Shown: in pieces, positions 8,385-17,024 of the stretch | Layout: the number at the start of each line of letters is the position of its first letter | Position numbering within the stretch: position 1 is the stretch's first letter | Source of the DNA: Flavobacterium aquiphilum | GTDB taxonomy: Bacteria; Bacteroidota; Bacteroidia; Flavobacteriales; Flavobacteriaceae | Direction: 5' to 3' | DNA: 64,000 bases | NCBI RefSeq assembly: GCF_027111335.1 | Contig: NZ_CP114288.1 | Coordinates: 4,990,801 to 5,054,800 of the forward strand | The notes under the pieces: generated by a model | What the model was told of the DNA's origin: nothing | Seen by the model: only the letters and a program-made list of their open reading frames with translations | The model's database searches: none | Program-made: the position numbers and the translations under genes

Positions 8385-9404
8385 TTACTTAGTAGATTCT
8401 CTTTCTTTCAATTGTGTTTTGATAACAACAGTTTCATAGGGTTTGTGTTCTTCCTTTGATTCTAATCTATCAATCAATAATTTAACAGCAACTTCACCTA
8501 TTTCAATTCCGTGCTGACTCACCGTAGTCAAACTCGGAGACAGTCTTCTGGAAGCAAGGATACCATCTGCAAAACCAATAAGCTTTAAATCTTTTGGAAT
8601 TTTGTATCCTTTTTTAACTCCAATTCTTAAAGCCAAAACCGAATCATTTTCATCCACAGCAAAAACACCATCAACAAGATTATTCGAATATAAATCATTT
8701 AATCTTTCAGCAATATCCATTTCAGAATCAGTTCTTATAATAAGATTCTCGTTTATGGCAATATTATTGTCTTTCAAAGCTTTCAAATAACCTTCGGCTC
8801 TTAATTTACCCACACTCAAATTATCGGCAGATGAAACTAAGGCAATATTTCTACATCCTAAATCAATTAAATGTTGTGTAGCTCCGTGACCTGAATCAAA
8901 ATCATCAACAATAACTTTATCACATTCCACTTCATCAGTAGTTCGATCAAACATTACAATTGGCGTTCCCTCACTGATAATTTCTTTCAAATGACTGTAT
9001 TCTTGTTGCTTTTGAGCCTCTTCGGAAATTGACAAAACAAAACCATCAATCGTTCCGTTACTCAACATTTCAATAGTATGTGCTTCTTTTTCCAAAGACT
9101 CATTAGAAATACACATGATTACGTTATAGCCTTTTTCATCAGCCACTTTTTCAATACCACTGAAAACTTTTGCAAAAAAGGAATTCAATATATTAGGTAT
9201 AATAACTCCGATGGTTTTTGTTTTTCGGTTTTTAAGATTCAAACCAATTACATTCGGTTTGTAATTTTTTAATTTAGCGTACTCTTTAATTCTATTCTTG
9301 GTTTGTTCACTAATCTCAGGACTATCATTAAGCGCCTTAGAAACAGTCGATACCGAAACATCAAGTTCTTTTGCAATTTGTTTTAATGTCGCTTTTGCTT
9401 TCAT
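8385..9404 (-). CDS. LacI-family transcriptional regulator
   Basis: The start at 9404 (MKAKATLKQIAKELDVSVST) gives 339 residues. A longer frame upstream adds 16 hydrophobic residues that do not fit the family. The N-terminal helix-turn-helix and hinge helix (STVSKALNDSPEIS, YKPNVIGLNLKNRKT) are followed by a periplasmic-binding-protein-like sensor domain (TIGVIIPNILNSFFAKVFSG, FDRTTDEVECDKVIVDDFDS, LTTVSQHGIEIG). It probably represses or activates a sugar uptake or catabolic gene set, but none is adjacent, so the target is elsewhere or it is an orphan. Confidence 0.92.
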   Translation of the reverse strand: MKAKATLKQIAKELDVSVSTVSKALNDSPEISEQTKNRIKEYAKLKNYKPNVIGLNLKNRKTKTIGVIIPNILNSFFAKVFSGIEKVADEKGYNVIMCISNESLEKEAHTIEMLSNGTIDGFVLSISEEAQKQQEYSHLKEIISEGTPIVMFDRTTDEVECDKVIVDDFDSGHGATQHLIDLGCRNIALVSSADNLSVGKLRAEGYLKALKDNNIAINENLIIRTDSEMDIAERLNDLYSNNLVDGVFAVDENDSVLALRIGVKKGYKIPKDLKLIGFADGILASRRLSPSLTTVSQHGIEIGEVAVKLLIDRLESKEEHKPYETVVIKTQLKERESTK

Positions 9405-9657
9405 TGTGAGAATGGTATTTAGTAGTATATAATAAGTTCTTAGAAAGAACAAAATAACAAAGAAATAAGCAAAACTTGCTAATATTTTACTAAATATTTA
9501 AAATTTAACAAGCATTTGAATGTATAAAAGCGAAAATTACAAAAAAAATGCAACATCAAAAAAATATTCAGGTAAATTATTTAACTACAAGAATCCACAA
9601 TCAAATATATATTTGATAATCAGCAGGAATCCAATAAAAAAATATTCAAATAAGCTA

Positions 9658-9688
9658 TTTGTATTTAAAATAATTAATTGTACTTTTG
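9658..9688 (+). promoter_or_regulatory. Bacteroidota-type promoter of rplM-rpsI
   Basis: TTTG at 9658-9661, 19 bases, then TACTTTTG at 9681-9688: a textbook -33/-7 pair. A small CCCC/GGGG hairpin lies in the leader just after it, about 20 bases before the GTG start of rplM. Confidence 0.85.
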
Positions 9689-9733
9689 CAACCCCTTTAT
9701 TGGGGATGGAATGTTTAATTAAAATATATTATT

Positions 9734-10189
9734 GTGAACGCATTAAGCTACAAGACAATTTCGACAACAAAAGCCAATTCTCAAAAAGAATGGATTGTTG
9801 TAGACGCTGATGGTCATAACTTAGGTCGTCTTGCTTCAAAAGTCGCTATGATTTTAAGAGGTAAATACAAGCCAAGTTACACACCACACGTAGACTGTGG
9901 AGATAACGTAATCGTTATCAACTCAGAAAAAATCAACCTTACAGGTAACAAATTGGATGAAAAAACATACATCCGTCACACTGGTTACCCTGGAGGACAA
10001 AGAAGTTTAACTGCTAAAGTATTGCAAGCAAAAAACCCTGCATTACTAGTAGAGAAAGCTGTAAAAGGGATGTTGCCAAAAAACAAATTGGGAGCTGAAC
10101 TTTTTAGAAATTTAAATGTTGTTGTGGGTCCTGAGCACAAACAAGGAGCTCAAAAACCTAGAACTGTTAACCTAAACGATCTTAAGTAA
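9734..10189 (+). CDS. rplM: 50S ribosomal protein L13
   Basis: 151 residues with full-length L13 features (WIVVDADGHNLGRLASKVAM, IRHTGYPGGQRS, KGMLPKNKLG). It starts at GTG. An overlapping longer frame from 9520 is in another phase and is not a gene. It binds 23S rRNA early in assembly of the large subunit. It is co-transcribed with rpsI, whose ATG overlaps the last base of the rplM stop, so the two are likely translationally coupled. Confidence 0.97.
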   Translation: MNALSYKTISTTKANSQKEWIVVDADGHNLGRLASKVAMILRGKYKPSYTPHVDCGDNVIVINSEKINLTGNKLDEKTYIRHTGYPGGQRSLTAKVLQAKNPALLVEKAVKGMLPKNKLGAELFRNLNVVVGPEHKQGAQKPRTVNLNDLK

Positions 10190-10575
10190 TGGGAGTTATT
10201 CACAAAATCGGTAGAAGAAAAACCGCTGTTGCACGTGTTTATGTTTCTGAAGGAACAGGAGTAATCACTGTAAACAAAAAGCCATTCGCAACTTATTTCC
10301 CAACTGCAACTTTACAATACAAAGTTTTGCAACCAATGTCTATGACAGAAAATGCATCAAACTTTGACGTAAAAGTGAACGTTTATGGAGGTGGTTCAAA
10401 TGGACAAGCAGAAGCTGTAAGAATGGCATTGGCACGTGTAATGTGTGATGTAAATGCTGAAAACAGAGCTATCTTGAAACCAGAAGGTTTATTAACTAGA
10501 GACCAAAGAATGGTTGAACGTAAGAAATTCGGTCAGAAAAAAGCTCGTAAGAGATTCCAATTCTCTAAACGTTAA
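10189..10575 (+). CDS. rpsI: 30S ribosomal protein S9
   Basis: 128 residues, full length. N-terminal GRRKTAVARVYVSEGTG, central VYGGGSNGQAEAVRMALARV, and the conserved basic C-terminal tail ending KKARKRFQFSKR, which reaches the decoding centre. The final Lys-Arg is intact. It forms an operon with rplM (1-base overlap). The gap to rpsB (174 bases) holds two hairpins. Confidence 0.97.
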   Translation: MGVIHKIGRRKTAVARVYVSEGTGVITVNKKPFATYFPTATLQYKVLQPMSMTENASNFDVKVNVYGGGSNGQAEAVRMALARVMCDVNAENRAILKPEGLLTRDQRMVERKKFGQKKARKRFQFSKR

Positions 10576-10582
10576 TATTACC

Positions 10583-10664
10583 TGTCTTGTATCATTTATA
10601 CAAGACATCAGAGAATGCATTAAAAATTTTAAAACAATGTTGTTGTTGTCCCGATGCGTCGGGA
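10583..10664 (+). promoter_or_regulatory. Two leader hairpins between rpsI and rpsB
   Basis: TGTCTTGTAT/ATACAAGACA (10583-10607) is a perfect 10-bp stem without a T-run after it. TCCCGA-tgcg-TCGGGA (10649-10664) follows. They may be the 3' end of the rplM-rpsI mRNA or part of an autoregulatory rpsB leader; the sequence does not decide. Confidence 0.45.
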
Positions 10665-10749
10665 AATTAGTTTAGCATCTAAATGTATTTAGCCGATTTA
10701 TCGCCATTCATACATTGCTAATTCAACAGAACGTAAACTAGTACAAAAA

Positions 10750-11529
10750 ATGTCAAACAAAGTAGAAGTAAAAGAATTACTAGAAGCAGGTGTACATTTC
10801 GGACACATGACTAGAAAATGGGATCCAAACATGGCTCCTTACATTTATATGGAGCGTAATGGTATCCACATTATCAATCTATATAAAACTGCAGCAAAAA
10901 TCGAAGAAGCTAACGAAGCTTTGAAAAAAATCGCTGCATCTGGTAGAAAAATATTATTCGTTGCTACCAAGAAACAAGCTAAAGACATCGTTGCTGATAA
11001 AGCAAAAGCTGCAAACATGCCTTACATCACTGAAAGATGGCCTGGTGGAATGTTGACTAACTTCGTAACTATCAGAAAGGCAGTTAAAAAAATGTCTTCT
11101 ATCGATAAAATGAAGAAAGACGGAACATTCAACACACTTTCTAAAAAAGAGCGTTTGCAAGTAGATCGTCTTCGTGCTAAATTAGAGAAAAACTTAGGAT
11201 CAATCGCAGACATGTCTAGACTTCCTGCCGCATTGTTCGTAGTAGATATCAAAGCTGAACACATCGCAATAAAAGAAGCTCAAAAATTAAACATTCCAGT
11301 TTTCGCAATGGTTGACACTAACTCTGACCCACGTGAGGTAGATTATGTTATCCCTGCAAATGATGATGCTTCTAAATCTATTGAGAAAATCTTATCTTTA
11401 GTAACTACTTCTATCGTTGAAGGTCTTGCAAACAGAACTTCTGACAAAGAAGCTGATGCTACTGAAGTTGTTGCTGAGGCTGAAGCTCCTGCTGTTGAAG
11501 CTGAAGAAGCTCCTGCAACTGAAGAATAA
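10750..11529 (+). CDS. rpsB: 30S ribosomal protein S2
   Basis: 259 residues with conserved blocks VKELLEAGVHFGHMTRKWDP, RKILFVATKKQAKDIV, ERWPGGMLTNF and PVFAMVDTNSDP. The C-terminus carries an Ala/Glu/Val-rich tail (about 25 residues) that I take as a lineage extension. S2 joins late in 30S assembly and recruits S1. tsf follows in the usual order after a 124-base gap. Confidence 0.97.
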   Translation: MSNKVEVKELLEAGVHFGHMTRKWDPNMAPYIYMERNGIHIINLYKTAAKIEEANEALKKIAASGRKILFVATKKQAKDIVADKAKAANMPYITERWPGGMLTNFVTIRKAVKKMSSIDKMKKDGTFNTLSKKERLQVDRLRAKLEKNLGSIADMSRLPAALFVVDIKAEHIAIKEAQKLNIPVFAMVDTNSDPREVDYVIPANDDASKSIEKILSLVTTSIVEGLANRTSDKEADATEVVAEAEAPAVEAEEAPATEE

Positions 11530-11537
11530 ATCAAATT

Positions 11538-11625
11538 TAAATTCCAATTTTAAATTCCAAGTTCCAAAATCAGATTTTAACCATCTGATAACATTGGAAT
11601 TTGGGATTTGAAGATTGGAATTTTT
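11538..11625. repeat. Inverted filler repeat of aaattccaa units
   Basis: Units of aaattccaa(t/g) on the left are mirrored by ttggaattt units on the right of the rpsB-tsf gap. The transcript would fold into a long imperfect hairpin, which could lower tsf readthrough. This is common filler in such genomes. Confidence 0.6.
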
Positions 11626-11653
11626 ACTTTTAACATTAAAACACAAATATATT

Positions 11654-12616
11654 ATGGCAACAATCACTGCTGCAGACGTAAATAAATTGAGACAAACTAC
11701 AGGTGCCGGAATGATGGACTGTAAAAAAGCTTTAGTTGAAGCTGATGGAGATTTCGATAAAGCTATACAAAACCTTAGAGAAAAAGGACAAAAAGTTGCT
11801 GCTAACCGTTCTGACCGTGAGTCTTCTGAAGGAGCTGCAGTTTCTTTTATTAATGCTGACAAAACTAAAGGAGCTATCATCACTTTAAACTGTGAGACAG
11901 ATTTCGTAGGTAAAAATGAAGCTTTCGTAACTTTAGCTAAAGAATTAGTTGAAAAAGCTATCAACTTTTCTTCAAAAGAAGAATTCTTAGCTTCAGATTT
12001 CAACGGAATTACAGTTGCTGAGAAATTAATCGAACAAACTGGTGTTATCGGTGAAAAAATCGAAATCGGTGGCTTTGAAATTTTAGAAGGCGCTTTCATT
12101 GGATCTTATGTTCACGTTAACAAAATTGCTGCATTAACTGCAATTTCTGCACCAATTGCTAATGGTGACGTTTTAACTAAAGACATCTCTATGCAAGTTG
12201 CTTCTATGGGAGCTGATACATTATCTTACAAAGATTTTGACCCTTCTTTCGTTGCTTCTGAACTTGCTGCTCGTATTGCTATAATCGAAAAAGAAAATGA
12301 AGAAGCAAAACGTTTAGGAAAAACTTTAAAAAATGTTCCTAAATACATTTCTTTCTCTCAATTAACTGAAGAAGTGATCAAACAAGCTGAAGAAGATGCT
12401 AAAGCTGAATTAAAAGCTGAAGGTAAACCAGAGCAAATTTGGGACAAAATTCTTCCAGGAAAAATTCAACGTTTCATCTCTGACAACACTACTTTAGATC
12501 AAGAGAAAGCTTTATTAGATCAAAACTTCATCAAAGATGACTCTAAAAAGGTTGGCGATTATGTTAAAGGATTCAATGTTGAAATCACAGGTTTCAAAAG
12601 AGTTTCTTTAGGTTAA
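11654..12616 (+). CDS. tsf: Translation elongation factor Ts
   Basis: The start at 11654 (MATITAADVNKLRQTTGAGM) gives 320 residues; an upstream frame extension is filler repeat. The N-terminal UBA-like domain has the GAGMMDCKKAL motif, and NCETDFVGKNEAF is the TDFV element that inserts into EF-Tu to release GDP. The core and coiled-coil region follow. Cytosolic nucleotide exchange factor for EF-Tu. It is downstream of rpsB and ends at a strong terminator. Confidence 0.97.
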   Translation: MATITAADVNKLRQTTGAGMMDCKKALVEADGDFDKAIQNLREKGQKVAANRSDRESSEGAAVSFINADKTKGAIITLNCETDFVGKNEAFVTLAKELVEKAINFSSKEEFLASDFNGITVAEKLIEQTGVIGEKIEIGGFEILEGAFIGSYVHVNKIAALTAISAPIANGDVLTKDISMQVASMGADTLSYKDFDPSFVASELAARIAIIEKENEEAKRLGKTLKNVPKYISFSQLTEEVIKQAEEDAKAELKAEGKPEQIWDKILPGKIQRFISDNTTLDQEKALLDQNFIKDDSKKVGDYVKGFNVEITGFKRVSLG

Positions 12617-12664
12617 TCATCTTACTCAAATAACGATTTCTAATTTTAGATTTCGTTTCTATAT

Positions 12665-12698
12665 AAAAAATCCCATTTCATTCGAAATGGGATTTTTT
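12665..12698 (+). terminator. Strong terminator after tsf
   Basis: AAAAAATCCCATTTC (12665-12679) pairs perfectly with GAAATGGGATTTTTT (12684-12698) around the loop ATTC. Confidence 0.9.
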
Positions 12699-12738
12699 AT
12701 GGTATTTTTTTTCTCGAACAAAAATCTAGCAATAATAA

Positions 12739-12772
12739 AAAAAGGCAATAAACTTTCGCTTACTGCCTTTTT
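12739..12772 (-). terminator. Terminator of the MFS gene
   Basis: AAAAAGGCA and TGCCTTTTT flank a 16-base loop, 45 bases beyond the stop codon of the minus-strand MFS gene. Confidence 0.75.
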
Positions 12773-12817
12773 GAATTTTATTATCTCAATTGTACTTTTA
12801 TAATTTTATCAAGACAA

Positions 12818-14059
12818 TTATTTACTGTCATTAACTTCCACAGTTACCATTGCTGGATCATTCAATTCTTCTTTTACAACCATTTTAGAAAGCACAAAAA
12901 CAAGTAATGTACCTACTAAACCAAGACAACCCATAAACAACCAATTAGGTTCATAACTACGAGTATATTCAATGATTTCCATACCAGACTTTCCACTTAA
13001 GATGTGTGCAAAACTATAACTCATAGTAAAAGCTGCCATATACTTTCCTTCTTGCTTATGCGATCTATCCATTGCGAACGAATTAGCAAATGGAAATGTC
13101 AACATTACTCCACAAGTCATAAAGATCATCATAGGAATCAAAATAGCCTCAAAAGGAAGCAACAAAAGGAAGAAACTAGACGCCATAAGTAACAAACCTA
13201 AAGAAATAACTTTATGATTATTAATTTTATTCCTGCTCACATAATTCACAATAGGAAGTTCAAAAAGCAAAATAAGCAAACCATTTAAACTCAAAAGCAA
13301 TCCGCTATCAAATTCGGTCATGTTAAATCTCTCTTTGTGATACAAAGGCAGTGTGGTGAAAATTTGAAAGAAAAGAATACCAGTAATCAAACAAATCACC
13401 AAATGCAACATAAATGGTCTGTCTTTCATCACTGAAACTTTCTCTTTTTGCTTATTATGCTCAACCAACTTAACTGGTGTTTTTTTGTCTCTAACAAAAA
13501 ACATAAACACAATTATTGCCAATATACAAGTTGCACCATCAATATAGAATATATATTCATATCCCATTTGCATGATAATTAAACCACCTAATACAGGGCC
13601 AAAAATAAATCCTAAATTGATAGCAGCACGTGTCAATGAATAAGCACGAGCTCTGTCTTCTTTAGCCGTAAAAGTTTTTAAGCATATTAACATTGCAGGT
13701 CTAAACATATCTGCAACACTAGTCAGTATTAAAATCCCTACACAAAGAGCTTCAAAAGAGGTAGCATATTGCAATAGGATAAATACAATTCCACTAGCAA
13801 ATAAACTAAACACCATGACCTTGTAAAAGCCAATTTTATCCGATAGTTTACCGCTTAACCAGGTTCCAATTATAGAACCAACTCCAAAGAATACCATTAC
13901 CCAGCCAATTTGACTGTAACTGAATTCTAAATTCTCTTTCATATACTTTGACAGAAAAGGAATCACCATTGTCCCGGCTCTGTTAATGAAAGTTACCAAT
14001 GTAAGTATCCAAATCTCTTTTGGAAAATTTTTAAAGTTGTCGAGGTATTTTTTTATCAT
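12818..14059 (-). CDS. MFS transporter (drug/metabolite efflux type)
   Basis: 413 residues with about 12 hydrophobic segments. The loop between helices 2 and 3 carries GTWLSGKLSDKIGFYKVM, the MFS signature (G-x3-D-x-x-G). The first helix follows TLVTFINRAGTMVIPFL, as in MDR-type MFS proteins. The charged central loop (VRDKKTPVKLVEHNKQKEK) separates the two halves. Inner-membrane, proton-driven. The substrate is unknown. It is monocistronic. Confidence 0.88.
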   Translation of the reverse strand: MIKKYLDNFKNFPKEIWILTLVTFINRAGTMVIPFLSKYMKENLEFSYSQIGWVMVFFGVGSIIGTWLSGKLSDKIGFYKVMVFSLFASGIVFILLQYATSFEALCVGILILTSVADMFRPAMLICLKTFTAKEDRARAYSLTRAAINLGFIFGPVLGGLIIMQMGYEYIFYIDGATCILAIIVFMFFVRDKKTPVKLVEHNKQKEKVSVMKDRPFMLHLVICLITGILFFQIFTTLPLYHKERFNMTEFDSGLLLSLNGLLILLFELPIVNYVSRNKINNHKVISLGLLLMASSFFLLLLPFEAILIPMMIFMTCGVMLTFPFANSFAMDRSHKQEGKYMAAFTMSYSFAHILSGKSGMEIIEYTRSYEPNWLFMGCLGLVGTLLVFVLSKMVVKEELNDPAMVTVEVNDSK

Positions 14060-14239
14060 AGGTTAATTTTTTTGGGGGAAATTTTTTTAGTTTGGACAAA
14101 AATAGATTTTTTTTTGAATCAAGCAACATCTCATTAGTTAAAAATCATAATAATTTGATAACATTCGGAAAATGCTTTTGGGCTAAAAAAAGTTCTCCAA
14201 AAAAAAATAAAAAAAAAAGGAATTTATCAATTTTTAATA

Positions 14240-14247
14240 TAGATTTG
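14240..14247 (+). promoter_or_regulatory. -7 element of the Ppx/GppA-like gene
   Basis: TAGATTTG matches TAnnTTTG, 30 bases before the start codon at 14278. A clear -33 TTTG is not seen. Confidence 0.5.
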
Positions 14248-14277
14248 CAAAAAGCATCAACCCCAAATTAAAATAAT

Positions 14278-15336
14278 ATGAAACAAAAAATCTACTATTT
14301 ATTAGTGTGCCTCATTCTTACTTATTCCGCACAGGCACAACTTTACGGAGGAATAGAAATTGGAAGTAAGGGTATAAAAATGACCGTTCTTCAAGTTGAG
14401 AACCTTAGAAGAAATACCTACGACGTAAAGGAATTTTGGACTGAAAACGTGGGGATCGCTGCAGGAATTGGTATTGATGGTCTACTTTTGAAAGAAGATA
14501 TTGATAAAGCTGGAGCTGTAGTTTACAACAACTACAAAAAAATGCTTACTGAATACAAAATCGAAGACAAAAACATTTTCATTGTAGGTTCTTCTGGTGT
14601 TGGTTTAGCTAATAACACAGCTGATTTAATAGCAAAAATTAAAGAGTTAACTAACAAAAAAATTGAAATTATCTCTTCTTCACTTGAAGCTAAGTTGCTT
14701 TTGAGAGGTTGTATCCCACCTAAAAACTACTTAAACTCTGTAATTATTGACATAGGAGGAGGGAATACTAAGGGTGGTTACGCCAAAGACATCAACGATG
14801 CTTCGGTATTTTTCCCAATTTCATGTGACTTTGGAACTGTAACTTTAACTGAGATCATCAACAAAAAGTGTAAGCAAAAAACAGTTTTCGAATTCAATGA
14901 AAACTTGTTTGATTACTTACCTACAATCAGAGAAAGTTTCAAAAAAATGTACACTAGCAGACCTGAATCACAAGATAAAACCAATATCTATATTTCTGGT
15001 GGAGCTGCTTGGGCTTTTTACACATTATTAAATGGTGCCAAAGCTGAAGAAAACTTTACTCAGGTACAGTATGACGACATCTTATCAATAAGAACAATCG
15101 CTGAAAACAATTATCAAAGATTTGTAACAAACTCTGAAAGCAATCCTGAAATCAAAAAAGTGTTGAATACCTACCAACAAAAATCTTTAATCTCAGCTTT
15201 CAACCTTTTGGAAACTTCACTTGAAGTTATTCCAAACATTCAAAACAAAAAGATTTTCTTTGCAAAACAAGGACAAATCGCTTGGTTAGTAAGTTATGTT
15301 TTTGACAATGCTAAAGGAGTCAAACAAATATTCTAG
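14278..15336 (+). CDS. Exported Ppx/GppA-fold protein
   Basis: 352 residues. The N-terminus MKQKIYYLLVCLILTYSAQA is a convincing signal peptide. The mature part has the sugar-kinase/actin-fold blocks of exopolyphosphatase/GppA: YGGIEIGSKGIKMTVLQV (phosphate 1), SLEAKLLLRG, VIIDIGGGNTKGGYA (phosphate 2) and NIYISGGAAWAF (adenosine-like). Ppx/GppA enzymes hydrolyse polyphosphate or pppGpp in the cytosol. Export would put the domain in the periplasm, where ATP and ppGpp are absent but polyphosphate could be met. The function is inferred only from the fold. It is monocistronic with its own promoter and terminator. Confidence 0.8.
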   Translation: MKQKIYYLLVCLILTYSAQAQLYGGIEIGSKGIKMTVLQVENLRRNTYDVKEFWTENVGIAAGIGIDGLLLKEDIDKAGAVVYNNYKKMLTEYKIEDKNIFIVGSSGVGLANNTADLIAKIKELTNKKIEIISSSLEAKLLLRGCIPPKNYLNSVIIDIGGGNTKGGYAKDINDASVFFPISCDFGTVTLTEIINKKCKQKTVFEFNENLFDYLPTIRESFKKMYTSRPESQDKTNIYISGGAAWAFYTLLNGAKAEENFTQVQYDDILSIRTIAENNYQRFVTNSESNPEIKKVLNTYQQKSLISAFNLLETSLEVIPNIQNKKIFFAKQGQIAWLVSYVFDNAKGVKQIF

Positions 15337-15365
15337 GCCAAAGCCAAAACGTATTCCAATAAAAA

Positions 15366-15401
15366 TCAAATCCCATTCATTATTGTTTGGGATTTTTTTT
15401 T
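15366..15401 (+). terminator. Terminator after the Ppx/GppA-like gene
   Basis: AAATCCCA (15368-15375) pairs with TGGGATTT (15388-15395), followed by a run of T. Confidence 0.85.
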
Positions 15402-15478
15402 GTACTTTTCCTTCTATTCGTTTCTTTAAATTTTAAAAAAAGTTAAATTTGAGAAACAAAAGCATCTAAACGACAATC

Positions 15479-16213
15479 ATGAAGAATTTTACAATACTTT
15501 TTTCTTTTATATTTCTCGCTTTGCTAATTAGTTGTGGTAGAAATGAACCTGAAAAAACCGAACTTGATTCTACCGAAGCTTCAAGTGCCATACCTAGCCA
15601 TGTTGCCTCCAATACTCAAAACATAAATAAAACAGAAACCGCTGAGTACACAACAGAATCAGCCACAACCACTGAAAACGAAAATTTTGGTTCAAATTCC
15701 GATTCCGATTCTGGCTTAGCTGCTGCCATACAAAGACAAATCCCAAATTCACACAAACCTGCTGCGTTCAAAAGCTCCCAAAATAACACCTCCTCACCAA
15801 CCCAACCAAATTCACACCCTTCGATAACAAAAAAAGAAGCCGAAGTAGTTATTAATTCCCCTTTGCGAAACTTGCTTAAAACTGCCGAAGTTGGAAAAAC
15901 ATACTCCAAAAAAGAACTCATAGAAAACTACAAATTCCCAAAAGAAGCAGTAGATCTCATTAAAAAAGTAACCTGCGTGGGGCCAAATAAATTATTTTTT
16001 AATTGGGGATCCACTTGGTTTGTTGAAAAAGTATCGGATGCCGAATTCCAAAATGACACCATGATTTTTGCATTCAAAAAAAACAAAACCTATGTTTCGG
16101 GAGGCGCTATTGGTATCAAATACAATAAAAAAATATACACTGAATTAATTCTTAACAACGGTTCTGCCTACATCCCTTCGGTAAAAGGCTATCACTGGGA
16201 AATAAACAAATAA
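15479..16213 (+). CDS. Lipoprotein of unknown function
   Basis: 244 residues. The signal peptide ends in the lipobox LLISCG, so Cys19 or so is lipidated. A long Ser/Thr/Asn/Glu-rich low-complexity linker (about residues 22-120) precedes a compact C-terminal domain (LRNLLKTAEVGKTYSKKELI, FNWGSTWFVEKV, FAFKKNKTYVSGGAIGIKYN). I do not recognise the domain. The stop overlaps the start of tag by one base, which suggests co-translation, though a functional link is not obvious. Confidence 0.75.
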   Translation: MKNFTILFSFIFLALLISCGRNEPEKTELDSTEASSAIPSHVASNTQNINKTETAEYTTESATTTENENFGSNSDSDSGLAAAIQRQIPNSHKPAAFKSSQNNTSSPTQPNSHPSITKKEAEVVINSPLRNLLKTAEVGKTYSKKELIENYKFPKEAVDLIKKVTCVGPNKLFFNWGSTWFVEKVSDAEFQNDTMIFAFKKNKTYVSGGAIGIKYNKKIYTELILNNGSAYIPSVKGYHWEINK

Positions 16214-16779
16214 TGCAAAAAGAACTTATAAGATGCGGTTGGTGCAATTCCAGCGAATTATACCAAAAATACCATGATGAAGAATGGGGTGTTCCTGTTT
16301 ATGAAGACCATAAGCTTTTCGAATTTCTTCTACTGGAAACTTTTCAGGCAGGATTGAGCTGGATTACCATACTTAACAAAAGAGAGAATTTCAGAAATGC
16401 CTTTGACGCATTCGACTATAAAAAAATAGCCAACTATTCCGAGGACAAAATTCAGGATCTACTGCAAGACCCAGGCATTATTCGTAATCAACTAAAAGTT
16501 CGTTCGGCAGTCTCCAATGCCATTGCCTTCATTAAAGTTCAAGAAGAATTCGGGAGCTTCTCCAAATACATTTGGGGCTTTGTCGATGGAAAACCCATCA
16601 TAAACAACCGAAAAAGTTTAAGTGAAGTACAGGCCACAACTCCTCTTTCGGATACCATCAGCAAAGATTTAAAAAAACGCGGATTCAAATTCGTAGGTTC
16701 CACCGTAGTGTACGCCCACATGCAGGCCACAGGCATGGTCAACGATCACGTAGAAGACTGTTGGACAAGAAAACAGTAA
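16213..16779 (+). CDS. tag: DNA-3-methyladenine glycosylase I
   Basis: 188 residues, full length. Conserved RCGWCNSSELYQKYHDEEWG at the N-terminus and HVEDCWTR at the C-terminus. Together these hold the Cys/His residues for the structural zinc. FQAGLSWITILNKRENFR is the Tag signature. It excises 3-methyladenine in base-excision repair. It overlaps the preceding lipoprotein gene by one base and sits upstream of the thiamine operon. Confidence 0.96.
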   Translation: MQKELIRCGWCNSSELYQKYHDEEWGVPVYEDHKLFEFLLLETFQAGLSWITILNKRENFRNAFDAFDYKKIANYSEDKIQDLLQDPGIIRNQLKVRSAVSNAIAFIKVQEEFGSFSKYIWGFVDGKPIINNRKSLSEVQATTPLSDTISKDLKKRGFKFVGSTVVYAHMQATGMVNDHVEDCWTRKQ

Positions 16780-16855
16780 AGTGTTCAGTTTACAAGTATT
16801 AAGCACAAAATTGTTAAACTTCTAACTTCTAAAATCTTATTTCTAACTTTTTCAT

Positions 16856-16863
16856 TACATTTG
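16856..16863 (+). promoter_or_regulatory. -7 element of the thiamine operon
   Basis: TACATTTG fits TAnnTTTG and lies 5-7 bases before the riboswitch P1 stem, so the transcript would begin at or just before the aptamer. Confidence 0.7.
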
Positions 16864-16867
16864 CTTC

Positions 16868-16950
16868 GCACTTTAGGGGTGTCTGCAAAATTGCAGGCTG
16901 AGACTTTACCCTCGAACCTGATCTAGTTCATACTAGCGTAGGAAAAAGTA
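16868..16950 (+). promoter_or_regulatory. TPP riboswitch (THI element) of thiS-thiF operon
   Basis: The conserved aptamer cores GGGGTG, GCTGAGA, ACCC, GAACCTGATCTAGTTCATAC and TAGCGTAGGAA are all present in order. ACTTT (16870-16874) can close P1 with AAAGT (16945-16949). Downstream, ACACCC (16976-16981) and CCTAAAG (16991-16997) are complementary to parts of the 5' strand GGGTGT and CTTTAGG, so a competing fold near the thiS start is possible. Thiamine pyrophosphate would switch the operon off. Confidence 0.96.
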
Positions 16951-17024
16951 AGATGACTTCCATGTACCATTGTGTACACCCGTAGCCATTCCTAAAGTAT
17001 AATTATGTACTAAATTCAAAAGGA

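Noticed and set aside
9520..9810. Open frame overlapping the rplM start
   Set aside because: It runs through the rplM promoter and into rplM in another phase; its product has no protein-like composition.
11398..12099. Long minus-strand frame across rpsB and tsf
   Set aside because: It is antisense to two strongly conserved genes and shows no own conserved features.
15616..15921. Minus-strand frame inside the lipoprotein gene
   Set aside because: It is the shadow of the Ser/Thr-rich low-complexity part.
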